From Solea solea (Eukaryota > Chordata > Actinopteri > Pleuronectiformes > Soleidae), in the NCBI RefSeq assembly GCF_958295425.1, contig NC_081141.1:19619680-19683679 (forward strand): DNA of 64,000 nt, given 5' to 3'. Position numbers and translations under genes: made by a program. Shown piece by piece: positions 37,501-50,450 of the stretch. The notes below the pieces were generated by a model that was given only the letters and a program-made list of their open reading frames with translations, was not told the origin of the DNA and did not search any database. Positions within the stretch are counted from its first letter, which is position 1; every line of letters starts with the position of its first letter.

Positions 37501-40500
37501 AAAAAGTCATAGGTTAGTATGTCGTCCAAAATCACTCAAAAAAGTCATAGGTTAGTATGTCGTCCAAAATGTGACAAAAAAGTCATAGGTTAGTATGTCG
37601 TCCAAAATGTGACAAAAAAGTCATAGGTTAGTATGTCGTCCAAAATGTGACAAAAAAGTCATAGGTAAGTATGTCGTCCAAAATCACTCAAAAAGTCATA
37701 GGTTAAGATGTCGTCCAAAATGTGACAAAAAAGTCATACTTTTGTATGTCGTCCAAAATGTGACAAAAAAGTCATAGGTTAGTATGTCGTCCAAAATCAC
37801 TCAAAAAAGTCATAGGTTAGTATGTCGTCCAAAATGTGACAAAAAAGCCATAGGTTAGTATGTCGTCCAAAATGTGACAAAAAAGTCATAGGTTAGTATG
37901 TCGTCCAAAATGTGACAAAAAAGTCATAGGTTAGTATGTCGTCCAAAATGTGACAAAAAAGTCAAACTTTCGTATGTCGTCCAAAATGTGACAAAAAAGT
38001 CATAGGTTAGTATGTCGTCCAAAATCACTCAAAAAGTCATAGGTTAAGATGTCGTCCAAAATGTGACAAAAAAGTCATACTTTCCTATGTCGTCCAAAAT
38101 ATGACAAAAAAGTCATAGGTTAGTATGTCGTCCAAAATCACTCAAAAAAGTCATAGGTTAGTATGTTGTCCAAAATGTGACAAAAAAGCCATAGGTTAGT
38201 ATGTCGTCCAAAATCACTCAAAAAGTCATAGGTTAAGATGTCGTCCAAAATGTGACAAAAAAGTCATACTTTCGTATGTCGTCCAAAATGTAACAAAAAA
38301 GTCATAGGTTAGTATGTCGTCCAAAATCACTCAAAAAGTCATAGGTTAAGATGTCGTCCAAAATGTGACAAAAAAGTCATACTTTCGTATGTCGTCCAAA
38401 AACACTCAAAAAAGTCATAGGTTAGTATGTCGTCCAAAATGTGACAAAAAAGTCATACTATAGTATGTCGTCCAAAATCACTCAAAAAAGTCATAGGTTA
38501 GTTTGTCGTCCAAAATGTGACAAAAAAGTCATAGGTTAGTATGTCGTCCAAAATGTGACCAAAAAGTCATACTTTCGTATGTCATCCAAAATTTGAAAAA
38601 AAGTCAAACTTTAGTATTGTGTCCAAAATCTGAGAAAAAAAAGTCATACTTTCGTATGTCGTCCAAAATGTGACAAAAAAGTCATAGGTTAGTATGTCGT
38701 CCAAAATGTGACAAAAAAGTCATATATTCGTATGTCGTCCAAAATGTGACAAAAAAGTCATATATTCGTATGTCGTCCAAAATGTGACAAAAAAGTCATA
38801 CTTTCGTATGTCGTCCAAAATGTGACAAAAAAGTCATAGGTTAGTATGTCGTCCAAAATTTGACATAAAAGTCATACTTTAGTATGTCGTCCAAAATCAC
38901 TCAAAAAAGTCATACTTTAGTATGTCGTCCAAAATCACTCAAAAAAGTCATAGGTTAGTATGTCGTCCAAAATGTGACAAAAAAGTCATACTATAGTATG
39001 TCGTCCAGAATCACTCAAAAAAGTCATAGGTTAGTATGTCGTCCAAAATGTGACAAAAAAGTCATAGGTTAGTATGTCGTCCAAAATGTGACAAAAAAGT
39101 CATAGGTTAGTATGTCGTCCAAAATCACTCAAAAAGTCATAGGTTAAGATGTCGTCCAAAATGCGACAAAAAAGTCATACTAAAGTATGTCGTCCAGAAT
39201 CACTCAAAAAAGTCATAGGTTAGTATGTCGTCCAAAATGTGACAAAAAAGTCATACTTTCGTATGTCGTCCAAAATGTGACAAAAAAGTCATACTTTCGT
39301 ATGTCATCCAAAATTTGACAGAAAAGTCATACGTTAGTAGTGCGTCCAAAATCTGAGAAAAAAAAGTCATACTTTCGTATGTCGTCCAAAATGTGACAAA
39401 AAAGTCATACTATAGTATGTCGTCCAGAATCACTCAAAAAAGTCATAGGTTAGTTTGTCGTCCAAAATGTGACAAAAAAGTCATAGGTTAGTATGTCGTC
39501 CAAAATGTGACAAAAAAGTCATACTTTCGTATGTCATCCAAAATTTGACAAAAAAGTCATACTTAAGTATTGTGTCCAATATCTGAGAAAAAAAAGTCAT
39601 ACTTTCGTATGTCGTCCAAAATCTGAGAAAAAAAAGTCATACTATCGTATGTCGTCCAAAATGTGACAAAAAAGTCATACTTTCGTATGTCGTCCAAAAT
39701 GTGACAAAAAAGTCATACTTTCGTATGTCGTCCAAAATGTGACAAAAAAGTCATAGGTTAGTATGTCGTCCAAAATCACTCAAAAAAGTCATAGGTTAGT
39801 ATGTCGTCCAAAATGTTACAAAAAAGTCATAGATTAGTATGTCGTCCAAAATGTGACAAAAAAGTCATAGGTTAGTATGTCGTCCAAAATGTTACAAAAA
39901 AGTCATAGGTTAGTATGTCGTCCAAAATGTTACAAAAAAGTCATAGGTTAGTATGTCGTCCAAAATGTGACAAAAAAGTCATAGGTTAGTATGTCGTCCA
40001 AAATGTGACAAAAAAGTCATACTTTCGTATGTCGTCCAAAATATGACAAAAAAGTCATAGGTTAGTATGTCGTCCAAAATCACTCAAAAAAGTCATAGGT
40101 TAGTATGTTGTCCAAAATGTGACAAAAAAGCCATAGGTTAGTATGTCGTCCAAAATCACTCAAAAAGTCATAGGTTAAGATGTCGTCCAAAATGTGACAA
40201 AAAAGTCATACTTTCGTATGTCGTCCAAAATGTAACAAAAAAGTCATAGGTTAGTATGTCGTCCAAAATCACTCAAAAAAGTCATAGGTTAGTATGTCGT
40301 CCAAAATGTGACAAAAAAGCCATAGGTTAGTATGTCGTCCAAAATGTGACAAAAAAGTCATACTTTCGTATGTCGTCCAAAATGTGACAAAAAAGTCATA
40401 GGTTAGTATGTCGTCCAAAATCACTCAAAAAGTCATAGGTTAAGATGTCGTCCAAAATGTGACAAAAAAGTCATAGGTTAGTATGTCGTCCAAAATCACT

Positions 40501-41560
40501 CAAAAAGTCATAGGTTAAGATGTCGTCCAAAATGTGACAAAAAAGTCATACTTTCGTATGTCGTCCAAAATGTGACAAAAAAGTCATAGGTTAGTATGTC
40601 GTCCAAAATCACTCAAAAAAGTCATAGGTTAGTATGTCGTCAAAAATCACTCAAAAAAGTCATAGGTTAGTATGTCGTCCAAAATGTGACAAAAAAGTCA
40701 TAGGTTAGTATGTCGTCCAAAATCACTCAAAAAAGTCATAGGTTAGTATGTCGTCCAAAATCACTCAAAAAGTCATAGGTTAGTATGTCGTCCAAAATCA
40801 CTCAAAAAAGTCATAGGTTAGTATGTCGTCCAAAATCACTCAAAAAGTCATAGGTTAAGATGTCGTCCAAAATGTGACAAAAAAGTCATACTTTCGTATG
40901 TCGTCCAAAATGTGACAAAAAAGTCATAGGTTAGTATGTCGTCCAAAATCACTCAAAAAAGTCATAGGTTAGTATGTCGTCCAAAATGTGACAAAAAAGT
41001 CATAGGTTAGTATGTCGTCCAAAATGTGACCAAAAAGTCATACTTTCGTATGTCATCCAAAATTTGAAAAAAAGTCAAACTTTAGTATTGTGTCCAAAAT
41101 CTGAGAAAAAAAAGTCATACTTTCGTATGTCGTCCAAAATGTGACAAAAAAGTCATAGGTTAGTATGTCGTCCAAAATGTGACAAAAAAGTCATACTTTC
41201 GTATGTCGTCCAAAATGTGACAAAAAAGTCATAGGTTAGTATGTCGTCCAAAATGTGACAAAAAAGTCATACTTTCGTATGTCGTCCAAAATGTGACAAA
41301 AAAGTCATATATTCGTATGTCGTCCAAAATGTGACAAAAAAGTCATACTTTCGTATGTCGTCCAAAATGTGACAAAAAAGTCATAGGTTAGTATGTCGTC
41401 CAAAATCACTCAAAAAAGTCATAGGTTAGTATGTCGTCCAAAATGTGACAAAAAAGTCATAGGTTAGTATGTCGTCCAAAATCACTCAAAAAAGTCATAG
41501 GTTAGTATGTCGTCCAAAATGTGACAAAAAAGTCATACTATAGTATGTCGTCCAGAAACA
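37501..41560. repeat. Mosaic of modules from 2.4, 4.25 and 9.0-kb blocks
   Basis: The stretch 38320-39060 follows the GACCAAAAAG/CATATATTCG/palindrome module; 39180-40020 follows the CAGAAAAG/AATATCTGAG/TGTTAC module (with GTAGTGCGTCC near 39337 and CATACTAAAGTATG near 39177 as private changes); 40850-41560 follows the start of the 2078-bp unit of 9-13 kb. No unrelated sequence interrupts it. Confidence 0.75.
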
Positions 41561-44500
41561 CTCAAAAAAGTCATAGGTTAGTATGTCGTCCAAAATGTGA
41601 CAAAAAAGTCATAGGTTAGTATGTCGTCCAAAATGTGACAAAAAAGTCATACTTTCGTATGTCATCCAAAATTTGACAAAAAAGTCATACTTTAGTATTG
41701 TGTCCAAAATCTGAGAAAAAAAAGTCATACTTTCGTTTGTCGTCCAAAATGTGACAAAAAAGTCATAGGTTAGTATGTTGTCCAAAATCACTCAAAAAAA
41801 GTCATAGGTTAGTATGTCGTCCAAAATGTGACAAAAAAGTCATACTTTCGTATGTTATCCAAAATTTGACAAAAAAGTCATACGTTAGTATTGCGTCCAA
41901 AATCTGAGAAAAAAAAGTCATACTTTCGTATGTCGTCCAAAATGTGACAAAAAAGTCATACTTTCGTATGTCGTCCAAAATCTGAGAAAAAAAAGTCATA
42001 CTTTCGTATGTCGTCCAAAATGTGACAAAAAAGTCATACTTTCGTATGTCGTCCAAAATGTGACAAAAAAGTCATAGTTTAGTATGTCGTCCAAAATGTG
42101 ACAAAAAAGTCATACTTTCGTATGTCGTCCAAAATGTGACAAAAAAGTCATACTTTAGTATGTCGTCCAAAATCACTCAGAAAAGTCATAGGTTAGTATG
42201 TCGTCCAAAATTTGACATAAAAGTCATACTTTAGTATGTCGTCCAAAATCACTGAAAAAAGTCATACTTTAGTATGTCGTCCAAAATCACTCAAAAAAGT
42301 CATAGGTTAGTATGTCGTCCAAAATGTGACAAAAAAGTCATACTATAGTATGTCGTCCAAAATGTGACAAAAAAGTCATACTTTCGTATGTCGTCCAAAA
42401 TGTGACAAAAAAGTCATAGGTTAGTATGTCGTCCAAAATCACTCAAAAAGTCATAGGTTAAGATGTCGTTCAAAATGTGACAAAAAAGTCATACTTTCGT
42501 ATGTCGTCCAAAATGTGACAAAAAAGTCATACTTTCGTATGTCGTCCAAAATGTGACAAAAAAGTCATACTTTAGTATGTCGTCCAAAATTTGACATAAA
42601 AGTCATACTTTAGTATGTCGTCCAAAATTTGACATAAAAGTCATACTTTAGTATGTCGTCCAAAATGTGACAAAAAAGTCATAGGTTAGTATGTCGTCCA
42701 AAATGTTACCAAAAAGTCATAGGTTAGTATGTCGTCCAAAATGTGACAAAAAAGTCATAGGTTAGTATGTCGTCCAAAATGTGACAAAAAAGTCATACTT
42801 TCGTATGTCGTCCAAAATGTGACAAAAAAGTCATAGGTTAGTATGTCGTCCAAAATCACTCAAAAAGTCATAGGTTAAGATGTCGTCCAAAATGTGACAA
42901 AAAAGTCATACTTTCGTATGTCGTCCAAAATGTGACAAAAAAGTCATAGGTTAGTATGTTGTCCAAAATCACTCAAAAAAGTCATAGGTTAGTATGTCGT
43001 CCAAAATCACTCAAAAAGTCATAGGTTAAGATGTCGTCCAAAATGTGACAAAAAAGTCATACTTTCGTATGTCGTCCAAAATGAGACAAAAAAGTCATAG
43101 GTTAGTATGTCGTCCAAAATGTGACAAAAACGTCATACTTTCGTATGTCGTCCAAAATGTGACAAAAAAGTCATAGGTTAGTATGTCGTCCAAAATTTGA
43201 CATGAAAGTCATAGGTTAGTTTGTCGTCCAAAATCACTCAAAAAAGTCATAGGTTAGTATGTCGTCCAAAATGTGACAAAAAGGTCATACTTTCGTATGT
43301 CGTCCAAAATGTGACAAAAAAGTCATAGGTTAGTATGTCGTCCAAAATCACTCAAAAAAGTCATAGGTTAGTATGTCGTCCAAAATCACTCAAAAAAGTC
43401 ATACTTTAGTATGTCGTCCAAAATGTGACAAAAAAGTCATAGGTTAGTATGTCGTCCAAAATGTGACAAAAAAGTCATAGGTTAGTATGTCGTCCAAAAT
43501 GTGACAAAAAAGTCATATTATTCGTATGTCGTCCAAAATGTGACAAAAAAAAGTCATACTTTGGTATGTCGTCCAAAATGTGACAAAAAAGTCATACTTT
43601 CGTATGTCGTCCAAAATCTGAGAAAAAAAAGTCATACTTTCGTATGTCGTCCAAAATGTGACAAAAAAGTCATACTTTCGTATGTCGTCCAAAATGTGAC
43701 AAAAAAGTCATAGGTTAGTATGTCGTCCAAAATCACTCAAAAAGTCATAGGTTAAGATGTCGTCCAAAATGTGACAAAAAAGTCATACTTTCGTATGTCG
43801 TCCAAAATGTGACAAAAAGTCATAGGTTAGTATGTCGTCCAAAATCACTCAAAAAAGTCATAGGTTAGTATGTCGTCCAAAATCACTCAAAAAAGTCATA
43901 GGTTAGTATGTCTTCCAAAATGTGACAAAAAAGTCATAGGTTAGTATGTCGTCCAAAATGTGACAAAAAAGTCAGACTATAGTATGTCGTCCAGAATCAC
44001 TCAAAAAAGTCATAGGTTAGTATGTCGTCCAAAATGTGACAAAAAAGTCATAGGTTAGTATGTCGTCCAAAATGTGACAAAAAAGTCATACTTTCGTATG
44101 TCATCCAAAATTTGACAAAAAAGTCATAGGTTAGTATGTCGTCCAAAATGTGACAAAAAAGTCATAGTTTCGTATGTCATCCAAAATTTGACAAAAAAGT
44201 CATACGTTAGTATTGCGTCCGAAATCTGAGAAAAAAAAGTCATACTTTCGTATGTCGTCCAAAATGTGACAAAAAAGTCATACTTCCGTATGTCGTCCAA
44301 AATCTGAGAAAAAAAAGTCATACTTTCGTATGTCGTCCAAAATGTGACAAAAAAGTCATACTTTCGTATGTCGTCCAAAATGTGACAAAAAAGTCATACT
44401 TTCGTATGTCGTCCAAAATGTGACAAAAAAGTCATAGGTTAGTATGTCGTCCAAAATCACTCAAAAAAGTCATAGGTTAGTATGTCGTCCAAAATGTGAC

Positions 44501-47500
44501 AAAAAAGTCATAGGTTAGTATGTCGTCCAAAATCACTCAAAAAAGTCATAGGTTAGTATGTCGTCCAAAATGTGACAAAAAAGTCATAGGTTAGTATGTC
44601 GTCCAAAATCACTCAAAAAGTCATAGGTTAAGATGTCGTTCAAAATGTGACAAAAAAGTCATACTTTCGTATGTCGTCCAAAATGTGACAAAAAAGTCAT
44701 ACTTTCGTATGTCGTCCAAAATGTGACAAAAAAGTCATATATTCGTATGTCGTCCAAAATGTGACAAAAAAGTCATACTTTCGTATGTCGTCCAAAATGT
44801 GACAAAAAAGTCATAGGTTAGTATGTCGTCCAAAATCACTCAAAAAAGTCATAGGTTAGTATGTCGTCCAAAATGTGACAAAAAAGTCATAGGTTAGTAT
44901 GTCGTCCAAAATCACTCAAAAAAGTCATAGGTTAGTATGTCGTCCAAAATGTGACAAAAAAGTCATACTATAGTATGTCGTCCAGAAACACTCAAAAAAG
45001 TCATAGGTTAGTATGTCGTCCAAAATGTGACAAAAAAGTCATAGGTTAGTATGTCGTCCAAAATGTGACAAAAAAGTCATACTTTCGTATGTCATCCAAA
45101 ATTTGACAAAAAAGTCATACTTTAGTATTGTGTCCAAAATCTGAGAAAAAAAAGTCATACTTTCGTTTGTCGTCCAAAATGTGACAAAAAAGTCATAGGT
45201 TAGTATGTTGTCCAAAATCACTCAAAAAAAGTCATAGTTTAGTATGTCGTCCAAAATGTGACAAAAAAGTCATACTTTCGTATGTTATCCAAAATTTGAC
45301 AAAAACGTCATACGTTAGTATTGCGTCCAAAATCTGAGAAAAAAAAGTCATACTTTCGTATGTCGTCCAAAATGTGACAAAAAAGTCATACTTTCGTATG
45401 TCGTCCAAAATCTGAGAAAAAAAAGTCATACTTTCGTATGTCGTCCAAAATGTGACAAAAAAGTCATACTTTCGTATGTCGTCCAAAATGTGACAAAAAA
45501 GTCATAGTTTAGTATGTCGTCCAAAATGTGACAAAAAAGTCATACTTTCGTATGTCGTCCAAAATGTGACAAAAAAGTCATACTTTAGTATGTCGTCCAA
45601 AATCACTCAGAAAAGTCATAGGTTAGTATGTCGTCCAAAATTTGACATAAAAGTCATACTTTAGTATGTCGTCCAAAATCACTGAAAAAAGTCATACTTT
45701 AGTATGTCGTCCAAAATCACTCAAAAAAGTCATAGGTTAGTATGTCGTCCAAAATGTGACAAAAAAGTCATACTATAGTATGTCGTCCAGAAACACTCAA
45801 AAAAGTCATAGGTTAGTATGTCGTCCAAAATGTGACAAAAAAGTCATAGGTTAGTATGTCGTCCAAAATGTGACAAAAAAGTCATACTTTCGTATGTCAT
45901 CCAAAATTTGACAAAAAAGTCATACTTTAGTATTGTGTCCAAAATCTGAGAAAAAAAAGTCATACTTTCGTTTGTCGTCCAAAATGTGACAAAAAAGTCA
46001 TAGGTTAGTATGTTGTCCAAAATCACTCAAAAAAAGTCATAGGTTAGTATGTCGTCCAAAATGTGACAAAAAAGTCATACTTTCGTATGTTATCCAAAAT
46101 TTGACAAAAAAGTCATACGTTAGTATTGCGTCCAAAATCTGAGAAAAAAAAGTCATACTTTCGTATGTCGTCCAAAATGTGACAAAAAAGTCATACTTTC
46201 GTATGTCGTCCAAAATCTGAGAAAAAAAAGTCATACTTTCGTATGTCGTCCAAAATGTGACAAAAAAGTCATACTTTCGTATGTCGTCCAAAATGTGACA
46301 AAAAAGTCATAGTTTAGTATGTCGTCCAAAATGTGACAAAAAAGTCATACTTTCGTATGTCGTCCAAAATGTGACAAAAAAGTCATACTTTAGTATGTCG
46401 TCCAAAATCACTCAGAAAAGTCATAGGTTAGTATGTCGTCCAAAATTTGACATAAAAGTCATACTTTAGTATGTCGTCCAAAATCACTGAAAAAAGTCAT
46501 ACTTTAGTATGTCGTCCAAAATCACTCAAAAAAGTCATAGGTTAGTATGTCGTCCAAAATGTGACAAAAAAGTCATACTATAGTATGTCGTCCAAAATGT
46601 GACAAAAAAGTCATACTTTCGTATGTCGTCCAAAATGTGACAAAAAAGTCATAGGTTAGTATGTCGTCCAAAATCACTCAAAAAGTCATAGGTTAAGATG
46701 TCGTTCAAAATGTGACAAAAAAGTCATACTTTCGTATGTCGTCCAAAATGTGACAAAAAAGTCATACTTTCGTATGTCGTCCAAAATGTGACAAAAAAGT
46801 CATACTTTAGTATGTCGTCCAAAATTTGACATAAAAGTCATACTTTAGTATGTCGTCCAAAATTTGACATAAAAGTCATACTTTAGTATGTCGTCCAAAA
46901 TGTGACAAAAAAGTCATAGGTTAGTATGTCGTCCAAAATGTTACCAAAAAGTCATAGGTTAGTATGTCGTCCAAAATGTGACAAAAAAGTCATAGGTTAG
47001 TATGTCGTCCAAAATGTTACCAAAAAGTCATAGGTTAGTATGTCGTCCAAAATGTGACAAAAAAGTCATAGGTTAGTATGTCGTCCAAAATCACTCAAAA
47101 AAGTCATAGGTTAGTATGTCGTCCAAAATGTGACAAAAAAGTCATAGGTTAGTATGTCGTCCAAAATCACTCAAAAAAGTCATAGGTTAGTATGTCGTCC
47201 AAAATGTGACAAAAAAGTCATAGGTTAGTATGTCGTCCAAAATCACTCAAAAAGTCATAGGTTAAGATGTCGTTCAAAATGTGACAAAAAAGTCATACTT
47301 TCGTATGTCGTCCAAAATGTGACAAAAAAGTCATACTTTCGTATGTCGTCCAAAATGTGACAAAAAAGTCATATATTCGTATGTCGTCCAAAATGTGACA
47401 AAAAAGTCATACTTTCGTATGTCGTCCAAAATGTGACAAAAAAGTCATAGGTTAGTATGTCATCCAAAATCACTCAAAAAAGTCATAGGTTAGTATGTCG

Positions 47501-48670
47501 TCCAAAATGTGACAAAAAAGTCATAGGTTAGTATGTCGTCCAAAATCACTCAAAAAAGTCATAGGTTAGTATGTCGTCCAAAATGTGACAAAAAAGTCAT
47601 ACTATAGTATGTCGTCCAGAAACACTCAAAAAAGTCATAGGTTAGTATGTCGTCCAAAATGTGACAAAAAAGTCATAGGTTAGTATGTCGTCCAAAATGT
47701 GACAAAAAAGTCATACTTTCGTATGTCATCCAAAATTTGACAAAAAAGTCATACTTTAGTATTGTGTCCAAAATCTGAGAAAAAAAAGTCATACTTTCGT
47801 TTGTCGTCCAAAATGTGACAAAAAAGTCATAGGTTAGTATGTTGTCCAAAATCACTCAAAAAAAGTCATAGTTTAGTATGTCGTCCAAAATGTGACAAAA
47901 AAGTCATACTTTCGTATGTTATCCAAAATTTGACAAAAACGTCATACGTTAGTATTGCGTCCAAAATCTGAGAAAAAAAAGTCATACTTTCGTATGTCGT
48001 CCAAAATGTGACAAAAAAGTCATACTTTCGTATGTCGTCCAAAATCTGAGAAAAAAAAGTCATACTTTCGTATGTCGTCCAAAATGTGACAAAAAAGTCA
48101 TACTTTCGTATGTCGTCCAAAATGTGACAAAAAAGTCATAATTTAGTATGTCGTCCAAAATGTGACAAAAAAGTCATACTTTCGTATGTCGTCCAAAATG
48201 TGACAAAAAAGTCATACTTTAGTATGTCGTCCAAAATCACTCAGAAAAGTCATAGGTTAGTATGTCGTCCAAAATTTGACATAAAAGTCATACTTTAGTA
48301 TGTCGTCCAAAATCACTGAAAAAAGTCATACTTTAGTATGTCGTCCAAAATCACTCAAAAAAGTCATAGGTTAGTATGTCGTCCAAAATGTGACAAAAAA
48401 GTCATACTATAGTATGTCGTCCAGAAACACTCAAAAAAGTCATAGGTTAGTATGTCGTCCAAAATGTGACAAAAAAGTCATAGGTTAGTATGTCGTCCAA
48501 AATGTGACAAAAAAGTCATACTTTCGTATGTCATCCAAAATTTGACAAAAAAGTCATACTTTAGTATTGTGTCCAAAATCTGAGAAAAAAAAGTCATACT
48601 TTCGTTTGTCGTCCAAAATGTGACAAAAAAGTCATAGGTTAGTATGTTGTCCAAAATCACTCAAAAAAAG
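41561..48670. repeat. Nested higher-order repeat, 805 bp within 2634 bp
   Basis: A module with CGTTTGTCGTCC, GTTGTCCAAAATCACTC and an A7 tract occurs at about 41609, 45039, 45844, 47673 and 48478. 45039 to 45844 and 47673 to 48478 are both 805 bp; 45039 to 47673 and 45844 to 48478 are both 2634 bp. The AAAAACGTCATACG change is at about 45305 and 47939, again 2634 bp apart, and is absent from the intervening copy near 46110. So an 805-bp pair was formed first and then duplicated as a 2634-bp unit. Confidence 0.88.
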
Positions 48671-50450
48671 TCATAGGTTAGTATGTCATCCAAAATTTGA
48701 GAAAAAAAAGTCATACTTTCGTATGTCGTCCAAAATCTGAGAAAAAAAAGTCATACTTTCGTATGTCGTCCAAAATGTGACAAAAAAGTCATACTTTCGT
48801 ATGTCGTCCAAAATGTGACAAAAAAGTCATACTTTCGTATGTCGTCCAAAATGTGACAAAAAAGTCATAGGTTAGTATGTCGTCCAAAATCACTCAAAAA
48901 AGTCATAGGTTAGTATGTCGTCCAAAATGTTACAAAAAAGTCATAGGTTAGTATGTCGTCCAAAATGTGACAAAAAAGTCATAGGTTAGTATGTCGTCAA
49001 AAATGTTACAAAAAAGTCATAGGTTAGTATGTCGTCCAAAATGTGACAAAAAAGTCATAGGTTAGTATGTCGTCCAAAATGTGACAAAAAAGTCATAGGT
49101 TAGTATGTCGTCCAAAATGTGACAAAAAAGTCAAACTTTCGTATGTCGTCCAAAATGTGACAAAAAAGTCATAGGTTAGTATGTCGTCCAAAATTTGACA
49201 TAAAAGTCATACTTTAGTATGTCGTCCAAAATCACTCAAAAAAGTCATACTTTAGTATGTCGTCCAAAATCACTCAAAAAAGTCATAGGTTAGTATGTCG
49301 TCCAAAATGTGACAAAAAAGTCATACTATAGTATGTCGTCCAGAATCACTCAAAAAAGTCATAGGTTAGTATGTCGTCCAAAATGTGACAAAAAAGTCAT
49401 AGGTTAGTATGTCGTCCAAAATCACTCAAAAAGTCATAGGTTAGTATGTCGTCCAAAATGTGACAAAAAAGTCATAGGTTAGTATGTCATCCAAAATCAC
49501 TCAAAAAGTCATAGGTTAAGATGTCGTCCAAAATGTGACAAAAAAGTCATACTTTCGTATGTCGTCCAAAATGTGACAAAAAAGTCATAGGTTAGTATGT
49601 CGTCCAAAATTTGACATAAAAGTCATACTTTAGTATGTCGTCCAAAATCACTCAAAAAAGTCATACTTTAGTATGTCGTCCAAAATAACTCAAAAAAGTC
49701 ATAGGTTAGTATGTCGTCCAAAATGTGACAAAAAAGTCATACTATAGTATGTCGTCCAGAATCACTCAAAAAAGTCATAGGTTAGTATGTCGTCCAAAAT
49801 GTGACAAAAAAGTCATACTTTCGTATGTCGTCCAAAATGTGACAAAAAAGTCATACTTTCGTATGTCATCCAAAATTTGACAAAAAAGTCATACTTAAGT
49901 ATTGTGTCCAATATCTGAGAAAAAAAAGTCATACTTTCGTATGTCGTCCAAAATCTGAGAAAAAAAAGTCATACTTTCGTATGTCGTCCAAAATGTGACA
50001 AAAAAGTCATACTTTCGTATGTCGTCCAAAATGTGACAAAAAAGTCATAGGTTAGTATGTCGTCCAAAATCACTCAAAAAAGTCATAGGTTAGTATGTCG
50101 TCCAAAATGTTACAAAAAAGTCATAGGTTAGTATGTCGTCCAAAATGTGACAAAAAAGTCATAGGTTAGTATGTCGTCAAAAATGTTACAAAAAAGTCAT
50201 AGGTTAGTATGTCGTCCAAAATGTGACAAAAAAGTCATAGGTTAGTATGTCGTCCAAAATGTGACAAAAAAGTCATAGGTTAGTATGTCGTCCAAAATGT
50301 GACAAAAAAGTCAAACTTTCGTATGTCGTCCAAAATGTGACAAAAAAGTCATAGGTTAGTATGTCGTCCAAAATCACTCAAAAAGTCATAGGTTAAGATG
50401 TCGTCCAAAATGTGACAAAAAAGTCATACTTTCGTATGTCGTCCAAAATG
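48671..50450. repeat. Module repeated at about 1.18-1.22 kb
   Basis: The rare core GTCGTCAAAAATGTTAC occurs at 48991 and 50171, 1180 bp apart. Left of it the offset is 1218 bp, so the second copy lacks one 38-bp monomer. The block opens with the chimeric monomer at 48681-48720. Confidence 0.8.
48681..48720. repeat. Chimeric monomer joining TCATCC/TTTGA to GAGA8
   Basis: The core GTATGTCATCC with TTTGA, normally followed by CAAAAAAGTC, here runs into the GAAAAAAAAG tract that belongs to the next, TCTGAG-type monomer. A deletion between the shared TGA of adjacent monomers, removing one 78-bp dimer step or part of it, would produce it. I saw it only here. Confidence 0.75.
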
